This document shows, piece after piece, positions 1 through 4,963 of a stretch of 5,041 nt of DNA (its first letter is position 1; each line of letters begins with the position of its first letter). The notes below the pieces were generated by a model that worked only from the letters and a program-made list of their open reading frames with translations, was not told the DNA's origin and did no database searches. Location: positions 1 through 5,041 of the forward strand of contig CAMPNZ010000075.1 of the NCBI GenBank assembly GCA_946892075.1, written 5' to 3'. The DNA comes from an uncultured Coriobacteriales bacterium (GTDB lineage: Bacteria > Actinomycetota > Coriobacteriia > Coriobacteriales > Eggerthellaceae). The translations under genes were made by a program, and so were the position numbers.

Positions 1-117
1 GGGCGCGTAGAACACAAATCCCACATAAAGTGGCGTTTTTGGATAGCTGCGGTGGAGCGCGTTGATGCTTTCGACGTCGCATGCACGCGTAATGCCGCAA
101 AATTTAACGCAGGTCAT
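1..117 (-). CDS. trpF: Phosphoribosylanthranilate isomerase (TrpF), N-terminal 39 codons only
   Basis: TrpF is the cytoplasmic (beta/alpha)8-barrel enzyme that isomerises N-(5'-phosphoribosyl)anthranilate to CdRP, the step just before TrpC. Only the first 39 codons are present; the gene runs off the left edge. The N-terminus reads MTCVKFCGITRACDVE, the typical family opening: the first barrel strand with KFCG, whose Cys7 is the expected catalytic base, followed by ITR and a DVE helix. The second strand, with VGFVF at residues 32-36, is also typical. The ATG lies five bases after a perfect AGGAGG and overlaps the end of trpC by 14 bp in another frame, so translation is probably coupled to trpC. 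The catalytic aspartate and the phosphate-binding loops would lie outside the window. The family call is secure for the part seen; whether the rest is intact cannot be judged. Confidence 0.93.
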   Translation of the reverse strand, partial: MTCVKFCGITRACDVESINALHRSYPKTPLYVGFVFYAP

Positions 118-937
118 GTGCGCCTCCTGTTGCTGTTGCTGGCAGCTTTGAGCGTAGTTTCGTCAGTTCAGCTGCTTTATTCTCGGCACGCATCATCGCT
201 TCCCCAACCAGCACCGCATCGGCGCCAGCGTTATACGCCTCCAAAACATCCGTTGCGCTTTGAATGCCGCTTTCCGCAACAAATGCAACCTCAGAGGGAA
301 CGTATTTCCGCAGTTCAGTTGCGCAATTTGTGGAAACACTAAAATCGTGCAAGTTGCGGTTGTTCACGCCAATAATGCGCGCCCCCGCTGCGATTGCGTT
401 CGAAATTTCCTGCTTGTTGTGCGCTTCAACCAGGGACGACAAGCCAAGTTCGTTGCAGCAACGCAAAAATGCAGCAAGCGTGGGTGTATCGAGGATGGCG
501 CAAATGAGCAGCACCGCCTGCGCGCCAAGGAGCTTTGCTTCGTAAATCATGTACTCGTCAACGATAAAATCCTTGCGTAAACAGGGGATATGCACCGCGC
601 TTGCAATCTCTTGCAAGTAGCGCGCATCGCCCAAAAACGCACTGGGCTCGGTAAGCACCGAAATTGCATTTGCGCCAGCGGCTTCATAAGCTTGCGCGAT
701 ATCAAGATAGGGAAAATGAGGGGCTATCAGGCCTTTTGAGGGGCTTGCACGCTTGCATTCGCAGATAAACGACAAGCCGTCTGCGCGTACGGCCTGTTCA
801 AAGGGGAACGCGGCTGCGTGTGTGGTGTTTGCGTTCGCTTCCGCAACGCGTTCTTTCAGCAGCTCAAAAGGTATATGCTGCTTTGCTTCTGCTACGCGCG
901 CACGCGCACGTGCGGCAAGTTCATCAAGGATAGTCAT
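104..937 (-). CDS. trpC: Indole-3-glycerol phosphate synthase (TrpC)
   Basis: TrpC closes the indole ring: CdRP to indole-3-glycerol phosphate, with loss of CO2 and water, on a cytoplasmic TIM barrel. At 277 residues it is a full-length monofunctional enzyme, not fused to TrpF. Family motifs appear in order: ECKRASPSKG at 60-69 (Glu60 and the substrate-binding Lys62), ISVLTE at 92-97, LRKDFIVDEY at 120-129 (Lys122, the expected catalytic acid), LVEAH at 169-173 (Glu171, the expected base), GVNNRNL at 190-196 (Asn192), ESGI at 222-225 and VLVGEAMM at 242-249. These match the active-site positions of the well-studied archaeal enzyme with a constant offset. The gene starts 34 bp after the trpD stop. 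The start has only weak purine stretches (GAGAACGAG) instead of a clear Shine-Dalgarno, so it may depend on coupling to trpD. The C-terminal residues (about 262-277) look like a variable tail. Confidence 0.97.
   Translation of the reverse strand: MTILDELAARARARVAEAKQHIPFELLKERVAEANANTTHAAAFPFEQAVRADGLSFICECKRASPSKGLIAPHFPYLDIAQAYEAAGANAISVLTEPSAFLGDARYLQEIASAVHIPCLRKDFIVDEYMIYEAKLLGAQAVLLICAILDTPTLAAFLRCCNELGLSSLVEAHNKQEISNAIAAGARIIGVNNRNLHDFSVSTNCATELRKYVPSEVAFVAESGIQSATDVLEAYNAGADAVLVGEAMMRAENKAAELTKLRSKLPATATGGAHDLR
123..128 (-). promoter_or_regulatory. Ribosome binding site of trpF, inside the trpC coding region
   Basis: A perfect AGGAGG on the minus strand lies five bases before the trpF ATG (115-117). 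It sits within the last codons of trpC and fixes the trpF start upstream of the trpC stop, giving the 14-bp overlap. Confidence 0.8.
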
Positions 938-971
938 GCTCGTTCTCGTTTCTAGCGCCTTGCATTAGTGC

Positions 972-2012
972 TTAGTGCTGGTCAGTGGCGTTTTCAAGCT
1001 CGTTGCTCAGGGCGATAAACTGCTCAAGCGTGCGCTGTGCCGCTCCAGAATCGATGCGCTCAGCAGCCACTTCAATGCCGTGCGCCAGCGTATCCGCTTT
1101 GCGCGCGATATACAGCGCCGCGCCTGCGTTCATCAGCACAGCGTTGCGATGCGCACCCTTCTCACCAGCCAAAACAGCACGTGTGATGCGCGCGTTCTCG
1201 GCAGGAGATCCGCCCTGCAAATCTTCTTTATGGCAACGTTGCAAGCCGAAATCTTCCGGCGCAATTTCGTAGCTTTTTAGCGTATCGCCGTCAAATTCGC
1301 ACACGTGCGTGGGCGCGCTCAGCGAAATTTCATCCAGCTTGTCGGTGCCATACACCACCATCCCGCGCGAAACGCCCAGCTTAGAAAGCACACGCGCCAG
1401 CGGTTCCACCAAATAATCGTCATAGACGCCCAGCAGCTGCATTGTTGGCGTAGCGGGGTTGGTCAGCGGCCCCAAAATGTTGAACACGGTGCGAACACCC
1501 AGCTCTTTCCTGATAGGAGCCACATATTTCATGGAACGGTGATAGCGCTGTGCAAACAGGAAACACAGGTGAACGCGTTTAAGCAGCTCAACGCATGTTT
1601 CGGGGCTTTGGTTGATGTTCACGCCCAACGCTTCCAGGCAATCGGCCGCGCCCGACGCCGACGACGCTGCGCGGTTGCCGTGTTTGGCAACGTCCACGCC
1701 GGCCGAGGCTATTACCAGCGCCGATGTCGTAGAAATGTTGAAGCTGTTCGATCCGTCGCCGCCGGTTCCCACAATTTCAAGGACAGGGCCCGGCGCATGC
1801 ACTGCGCAGGCGTGTTCGCGCATCGCTTGCGCGCAGCCACAAATTTCGTCGATGGTTTCCGCGCGCGTGCTTTTGGTCGAAAGCGCAGCTAGGAAGGCTG
1901 CATTTTGCGTCTGCGTGGTTTCGCCGCTCATGATTTCGTTCATCACGTCGTAGGCTTCCGCGTACGTCAAATCGTGCTTGCCGACAATTTTTTTAATGGC
2001 TTCAGCTATCAT
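972..2012 (-). CDS. trpD: Anthranilate phosphoribosyltransferase (TrpD)
   Basis: TrpD transfers phosphoribose from PRPP to anthranilate, releasing pyrophosphate; it is normally a cytoplasmic homodimer needing Mg2+. At 346 residues it is a normal-length standalone enzyme, not fused to TrpG. It has an N-terminal helical domain at about 1-72. Motifs then follow in order: GTGGD at 82-86 (PRPP diphosphate binding), NIST at 92-95, KHGNRAASS at 110-118 (the glycine-rich anthranilate/PRPP loop, often KHGNRSVSS elsewhere), FLFAQRYHRSMK at 151-162, the conserved arginine in PIRKELGVR (166-174), NILGPLTNPA at 178-187, and the metal-binding Asp-Glu pair at 227-228 in LDEIS. The ATG is preceded by AAAGGA at six bases' distance. 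Upstream lies an unusually long 186-bp spacer with repeats; downstream trpC begins after 34 bp. Confidence 0.97.
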   Translation of the reverse strand: MIAEAIKKIVGKHDLTYAEAYDVMNEIMSGETTQTQNAAFLAALSTKSTRAETIDEICGCAQAMREHACAVHAPGPVLEIVGTGGDGSNSFNISTTSALVIASAGVDVAKHGNRAASSASGAADCLEALGVNINQSPETCVELLKRVHLCFLFAQRYHRSMKYVAPIRKELGVRTVFNILGPLTNPATPTMQLLGVYDDYLVEPLARVLSKLGVSRGMVVYGTDKLDEISLSAPTHVCEFDGDTLKSYEIAPEDFGLQRCHKEDLQGGSPAENARITRAVLAGEKGAHRNAVLMNAGAALYIARKADTLAHGIEVAAERIDSGAAQRTLEQFIALSNELENATDQH

Positions 2013-2022
2013 GGTTATTCCT

Positions 2023-2055
2023 TTCGTGTACGAATGTGCACTTCACAGCGCATTC
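2023..2055 (-). other. Inverted-repeat cluster just before the trpD ribosome binding site
   Basis: Two dyads lie in the mRNA leader of trpD. At 2032-2055 the arms GAATG/CATTC extend past one mismatch by two more pairs around an 8-base loop. At 2023-2034 the 12-mer TTCGTGTACGAA has matching 5-base arms; it touches the AAAGGA (2019-2024) used by trpD and overlaps the end of the first dyad. No T-run follows, so neither is an intrinsic terminator. They could modulate trpD translation or be chance. Confidence 0.35.
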
Positions 2056-2086
2056 AAGTGGTTTTATGGTTCACGCTTCACGTTTG

Positions 2087-2162
2087 TGGGGAACGTGTTC
2101 GGGTTTGGTGCGGGGTTTCGTGCTGGGGAACGTGTTCGTGCTGGGGCTGGGGAACGTGTTCG
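2087..2162. repeat. Three identical 15-bp repeats in the trpG-trpD spacer
   Basis: The plus-strand 15-mer TGGGGAACGTGTTCG occurs exactly at 2087-2101, 2124-2138 and 2148-2162. Starts are 37 and 24 bases apart, with further GGGG-rich partial copies between. Each copy contains the dyad GAAC-GT-GTTC. The spacer of 186 bp (2013-2198) holds no gene on either strand that I can support. The GGGAACG core also recurs in the 24-bp tandem array at the right edge, so both look like members of one local repeat family. Confidence 0.85.
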
Positions 2163-2198
2163 CGCCCTTGCGTTTTGCATACGTTCCAAACGCCCAGT

Positions 2199-2771
2199 TT
2201 ACAGGCGCAATCGCATGAAGTTTTCCAGTATGCTCATGCCGTCGGGCGTCATGATCGATTCGGGATGAAACTGCAATCCAAACGCGCAGGCGCTTTGATG
2301 TTGAACTGCCATTATTTCCCCGTCGTCGGCTTCAGCGCACACTTCCAAACACGACGGTAAACTGGCGCGGTCTACCGCAAGTGAGTGATAGCGCGCAACC
2401 AGTATCTCCGCAGGTAAATGGGCGAATAACGCGCATGACGAACGTATCGCAACGCGCGACTGCTTGCCGTGCATCAGGCGTTTCGCGGGCACGATGCGCG
2501 CCCCCAGCGCTTCGCATAATGCCTGATGACCCAAGCACACGCCCAAAATAGGCACGCGCCCCAAAAAATGCTTGATCACACCTTCGATGCAGCCTGCGTC
2601 GCACGGCTTACCAGGGCCCGGAGAGATAATAATGCGGTCGGGCTGAAGGCGCTCGATGTCGTCAAGCGGCAGTTCATCGTTGCGAATAACGCGAATAGCA
2701 GGGTCGATGGTTCCAATGTATTGATACAGGTTGTACGCGAAGCTGTCGTAATTGTCGATAAGTAATGTCAT
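2199..2771 (-). CDS. trpG: Anthranilate synthase glutamine amidotransferase subunit (TrpG)
   Basis: TrpG hydrolyses glutamine and passes ammonia to TrpE for anthranilate synthesis. From the chosen start it is 190 residues, the normal length for a standalone class I amidotransferase. It opens with LLIDNYDSFAYNL (3-15). It carries ISPGPGKP at 49-56, the nucleophile elbow GVCLGHQ at 77-83 with catalytic Cys79, MHGK at 100-103, RYHSL at 127-131, and FGLQFHPES at 164-172 with His169 and Glu171 completing the triad. An ATG seven codons upstream (2792) is in frame, but it lies before the Shine-Dalgarno and within trpE. ATG 2771 is nine bases after a perfect AGGAGG and gives the canonical N-terminus. 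The gene starts 13 bp after trpE. A folate-type PabA role is possible in principle, since some bacteria share this subunit between pathways, but position makes the tryptophan role primary. Confidence 0.96.
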   Translation of the reverse strand: MTLLIDNYDSFAYNLYQYIGTIDPAIRVIRNDELPLDDIERLQPDRIIISPGPGKPCDAGCIEGVIKHFLGRVPILGVCLGHQALCEALGARIVPAKRLMHGKQSRVAIRSSCALFAHLPAEILVARYHSLAVDRASLPSCLEVCAEADDGEIMAVQHQSACAFGLQFHPESIMTPDGMSILENFMRLRL

Positions 2772-2780
2772 AGCAATGCG

Positions 2781-2786
2781 CCTCCT
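2781..2786 (-). promoter_or_regulatory. Ribosome binding site of trpG, overlapping the trpE stop codon
   Basis: A perfect AGGAGG on the minus strand shares bases with the TAG stop of trpE (2785-2787) and lies nine bases before ATG 2771. It decides the trpG start over the upstream in-frame ATG at 2792. The overlap suggests that ribosomes finishing trpE reinitiate at trpG, which would keep the two subunits balanced. Confidence 0.85.
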
Positions 2787-4428
2787 ATTCATGTGCTTTC
2801 ATCTGTGCCGCGTCAGCGGGCTGTTCCTCAAGAGCCGCAAGCGACGAGCGCGCCTTGTTCAGGCATTCCTGGTATTCGTTTTCGGCAATGGAGTCGGCAA
2901 CAATGCCCGCGCCCGTCTGAACAACCACTCTACCTGCCTTTTTGTACAGCAGCCGAATGCCAATGCACATGTCCATATTGCCCGTGAAATCCACGTAGCC
3001 AATAGCGCCGCCGTAAATGCCGCGCTTGGTGCCTTCAAGTGCGCCAATGAGCTCGCACGCCTTAATTTTGGGCGCGCCACTAAGCGTGCCAGCAGGCATA
3101 AGAGCCTCAACTGCGTCAAGCGCGTCGTGCTGCGCGTCAATGCGCGAGCGCACGGCCGAGCCAATGTGCATCACGTGGGAAAAGCGCTCAATGCTGTGCA
3201 GGCGCTCAACAACTACGCTGCCAAATGCGCTTATGCGCCCCAAATCGTTGCGCCCTAAATCAACCAGCATGTTGTGTTCCGCAAGCTCCTTTTCGTCGTG
3301 AAGAAGCTCCTGTTCAAGTGCCATATCTTCCTGCGGCGTGGCACCGCGTTTGCGCGTTCCCGCAAGCGGGTAGGTGTGCAGCACACCGTCTTTCAAGTCG
3401 ACAAGCGTTTCGGGCGATGCGCCGGCAATTTCCATGTCGTCGCCCGAAAAGTAGAACATGTAGGGGCTGGGGTTAATGGTGCGCAGGCGGCGGTACGTAT
3501 TCAGCAAACTTCCCGAAAATGGCGCGCTCAACTGGTTCGATAGTACAATTTGGAAAATGTCGCCCGCCACAATGTGCTGCTTTGCGCTGGCAACCATTGA
3601 GCAAAATTGCTGTTTCGAGAACAGCGCTTGCACGGGTCCTGTAATGCTGCCTGGCTCGTCGGCTTGCTTTTTCCCTTGCATTATCAGGCGTTTTAGCGAG
3701 TCAAGCTCCATCAGCGCGTGCTGGTAGTTTTCTTCCAGATTGTTCAGCTTAATGTTGATAATTAGCACAATGCGGTGCGTAAGATTGTCAAATGCAATTA
3801 CTTTGTCGAACAGCATGAGGTCAAGATCGCGGAACGCACCCTCGTTGAACTGGTTGTTTGCCAGCTTCGGCTCTTTGTAGCCTAAATATTCGAACGAGAA
3901 ATATCCCACTAAACCGCCCGTAAAAGGAGGAAGACGGTTGATGTGCGGGCTTTTATATTCGTGTAAGATGCTGCGAATAACGTTGGTTGGCTGTTGTGTT
4001 TCAAGGTGAACGTCGTCGATGGTTAGTTTTCCCTGTTCGCAATAGATGTTGCGTTTGGGATCAAAGCCAAGGAACGTGTAGCGGCCCCGTTCTCGCTGGG
4101 GCGTTTGCGTTGATGGCGTGGTGCCTGCGCCTTGTGCGGTTTGTGCAGCCTGTTGCGTGCCCTGTTGCGCGCCTTGCGCTCCTTGTTGCGCCGATTCCAG
4201 CACGTACACATGGTGCGAAATGCGCTTCAAAATGCTTAGCACATCCAGCGGATCGCTTGTGTGAGCAGGGAATTCACACGCAACAGGCGCAATGGTGTAG
4301 CGCTTGGTTGCGCGTATCGTTTCCAATTGTTGCATGCTGGGAAATGCGCGAATTTCTTCCGCTTCATCATAGGTTTGCGCTTGTGGCGGCGCACTTTCGG
4401 CACCTGGTTGATTGTGTGTTGCAGTCAT
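2785..4428 (-). CDS. trpE: Anthranilate synthase component I (TrpE) with a low-complexity insertion
   Basis: TrpE makes anthranilate from chorismate using ammonia from TrpG, and is usually inhibited by tryptophan. At 547 residues it is somewhat longer than the roughly 500 usual. The N-terminal domain shows LES at 77-79 (part of the family's tryptophan-binding LLES motif), RYTFLGFDP at 116-124 and GGLVGYFSFEY at 171-181. The chorismate-binding domain has GDIFQIVLS (289-297), INPSPYMFY (318-326), GASPE (336-340), PLAGTRKRG (354-362), DEKELAEHNMLVDLGRND (378-395), FSHVMH (416-421), PAGTLSGAPK (445-454), YGGAIGY (472-478) and TGAGIVADS (505-513). Extra length comes from an acidic/polar 30-residue N-terminal extension and a Q/A/G/T-rich stretch at about 80-111. 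Start 4428 is chosen because AAGGAGG lies four bases upstream; Met32 lacks any Shine-Dalgarno. PabB is an alternative family, but the trp neighbours and the Trp T-box argue for TrpE. Confidence 0.97.
   Translation of the reverse strand: MTATHNQPGAESAPPQAQTYDEAEEIRAFPSMQQLETIRATKRYTIAPVACEFPAHTSDPLDVLSILKRISHHVYVLESAQQGAQGAQQGTQQAAQTAQGAGTTPSTQTPQRERGRYTFLGFDPKRNIYCEQGKLTIDDVHLETQQPTNVIRSILHEYKSPHINRLPPFTGGLVGYFSFEYLGYKEPKLANNQFNEGAFRDLDLMLFDKVIAFDNLTHRIVLIINIKLNNLEENYQHALMELDSLKRLIMQGKKQADEPGSITGPVQALFSKQQFCSMVASAKQHIVAGDIFQIVLSNQLSAPFSGSLLNTYRRLRTINPSPYMFYFSGDDMEIAGASPETLVDLKDGVLHTYPLAGTRKRGATPQEDMALEQELLHDEKELAEHNMLVDLGRNDLGRISAFGSVVVERLHSIERFSHVMHIGSAVRSRIDAQHDALDAVEALMPAGTLSGAPKIKACELIGALEGTKRGIYGGAIGYVDFTGNMDMCIGIRLLYKKAGRVVVQTGAGIVADSIAENEYQECLNKARSSLAALEEQPADAAQMKAHE
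4095..4194 (-). repeat. Imperfect GCNCAA-type repeat encoding the Q/A/G-rich insertion in TrpE
   Basis: This stretch encodes TrpE residues about 79-112, a run made almost only of Gln, Ala, Gly and Thr (for example QQGAQGAQQGTQQAAQ). At the DNA level it is an imperfect repetition of GCGCAACAAGG-like units. It stays in frame and splits two conserved blocks of the N-terminal domain. A flexible surface loop is the likely structure. Confidence 0.75.
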
Positions 4429-4432
4429 AGCT

Positions 4433-4439
4433 CCTCCTT
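4433..4439 (-). promoter_or_regulatory. Ribosome binding site of trpE
   Basis: The minus strand reads AAGGAGG four bases before the ATG at 4426-4428. Spacing is a little short, but the match is perfect and fixes the trpE start, including its N-terminal extension. Confidence 0.8.
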
Positions 4440-4489
4440 ACGAAACACCGTTTGTTGTTCCATGAGGGCGAGCGAGCGTTCGTGCGCAT

Positions 4490-4522
4490 AAAAAAATCCT
4501 CAATGGAACATTCCATCAAGGA
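4490..4522 (-). terminator. Rho-independent terminator of the trp T-box leader
   Basis: On the minus strand, TCCTTGATGGAA is followed by a TG centre and TTCCATTGAGGA, then seven T. The arms pair over their whole length with two G-U wobbles in the middle; the top pairs probably open to give a normal loop. The 5' arm (UCCUU, 4518-4522) is also the strand needed by the antiterminator, so the two structures exclude each other. It ends 61 bases before the trpE start codon and would stop transcription when tRNA-Trp is charged. Confidence 0.93.
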
Positions 4523-4868
4523 CGAACAAGTATCATCGTATGCGGTGATATATATCCGCGGTGCCACCTTGAATTCGCAGCTGAACTGCGCTCTTAAGAG
4601 ATGCAATCACATCTCCAGCACGTAACGTGTGCCCTACGTCATAGAATACTTTGAAACATGCTGCGCATCGATTATGTGATGTGCGCCGCGCTGCGTAAGT
4701 GCCGCGCATTGCTTTTCACGCTTCGAAACGCATCCGTTTCATTTGACTATGCCCTCAGCGGTCCATTTGATAGCTTGTTTCTTATCCACATCTCAGCACC
4801 GTGGATTCTCTGTACAGGCATGACTACCGTTATCTCCGCGTCAACGGTTTCTTCAGTGATGAATTGTT
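4490..4868 (-). ncRNA. T-box riboswitch leader specific for tRNA-Trp, upstream of trpE
   Basis: T-box leaders bind a tRNA by codon-anticodon pairing and read its charging through the free acceptor end. Stem I: GCGG (4836-4839) pairs with CCGC (4758-4761) and GGUAGU (4823-4828) with GCUAUC. Between them is a 7x7 specifier loop whose 3' side, AAAUGGA, presents UGG (Trp) at 4763-4765. UGAG (4754-4757) below it fits the usual GA/K-turn motif. The distal part has AGAGA (4807-4811), arms AUCCAC/GUGGAU and a GGUGCUGAGA loop (4791-4800), all typical. Further hairpins lie at 4598-4615 and 4576-4590, the latter the likely stem III. The T-box sequence AAGGUGGCACCGCGG is at 4556-4570. Its bulge UGGC (4563-4566) can pair with GCCA, matching the G discriminator of bacterial tRNA-Trp. 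AAGG and GCG pair with CGUCCUU (4518-4524) to form the antiterminator. The 5' end is inferred from the promoter and is approximate. Confidence 0.95.
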
Positions 4869-4872
4869 CCCT

Positions 4873-4901
4873 ATTAAAGTACTCGCGGAGCGCAAAGTCA
4901 A
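4873..4901 (-). promoter_or_regulatory. Promoter of the trp operon
   Basis: On the minus strand, -35 TTGACT (4896-4901) is separated by exactly 17 bp from -10 TTTAAT (4873-4878), each a 5/6 match to the vegetative consensus. Transcription would begin near 4865-4868, about 25-30 bases before stem I of the T-box, as expected for such leaders. No operator is obvious; control is probably mainly by attenuation. Confidence 0.85.
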
Positions 4902-4941
4902 CCATTATTTTGTAATGCATAGCGTATCTATAAAATTCCAT

Positions 4942-4963
4942 ATGCAAGGTGCTTTTCTTGCAT
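4942..4963. repeat. 7-bp inverted repeat upstream of the trp promoter
   Basis: ATGCAAG (4942-4948) and CTTGCAT (4957-4963) are perfect complementary arms around an 8-base loop. Read on the minus strand, an interrupted T-rich tract (AATTTTATA) follows a few bases later, so this may be a weak terminator for a gene to the right of the window. It ends where the 24-bp repeat array begins. An operator role cannot be excluded, although it lies some 40 bp upstream of the -35 box. Confidence 0.45.

Noticed and set aside
1305..1892. Long plus-strand open frame opposite trpD, and other plus-strand frames
   Set aside because: They are shadows of conserved minus-strand enzymes, with no ribosome binding sites or recognisable domains.
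2031..2065. Internal promoter before trpD (TTGAAT with a weak -10)
   Set aside because: The -35-like TTGAAT has no acceptable -10 at 16-18 bp, so I do not call it.
2087..2162. LexA/SOS boxes
   Set aside because: Gram-positive-type boxes are GAAC-N4-GTTC; here the arms are separated by only two bases, and the neighbouring genes are not SOS genes.
2064..2201. Readthrough extension of TrpG by 44 open codons past its TAA
   Set aside because: TrpG is already full length at 190 residues. The open stretch is a by-product of stop-poor repeats, and nothing suggests recoding.
2772..2792. Longer TrpG starting at 2792 (MNRRRIAM...)
   Set aside because: This start lies upstream of the AGGAGG and inside trpE, and adds seven residues before the canonical N-terminus.
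4782..4790. Perfect DnaA box TTATCCACA
   Set aside because: It is a single copy and is explained by the 3' arm of the distal T-box stem I (GUGGAU). No origin features are nearby.
4490..4868. Classical trp attenuation with a Trp-rich leader peptide, or TRAP binding sites
   Set aside because: No short ORF with consecutive Trp codons and no regular GAG/UAG triplet array was seen; the T-box explains the leader.
4747..4947. Minus-strand open frame of 66 codons beginning MHMEFYRY
   Set aside because: It runs through the trp promoter and stem I of the T-box, including the specifier loop, has no good ribosome binding site and resembles no family I know. Chance is the simplest explanation.
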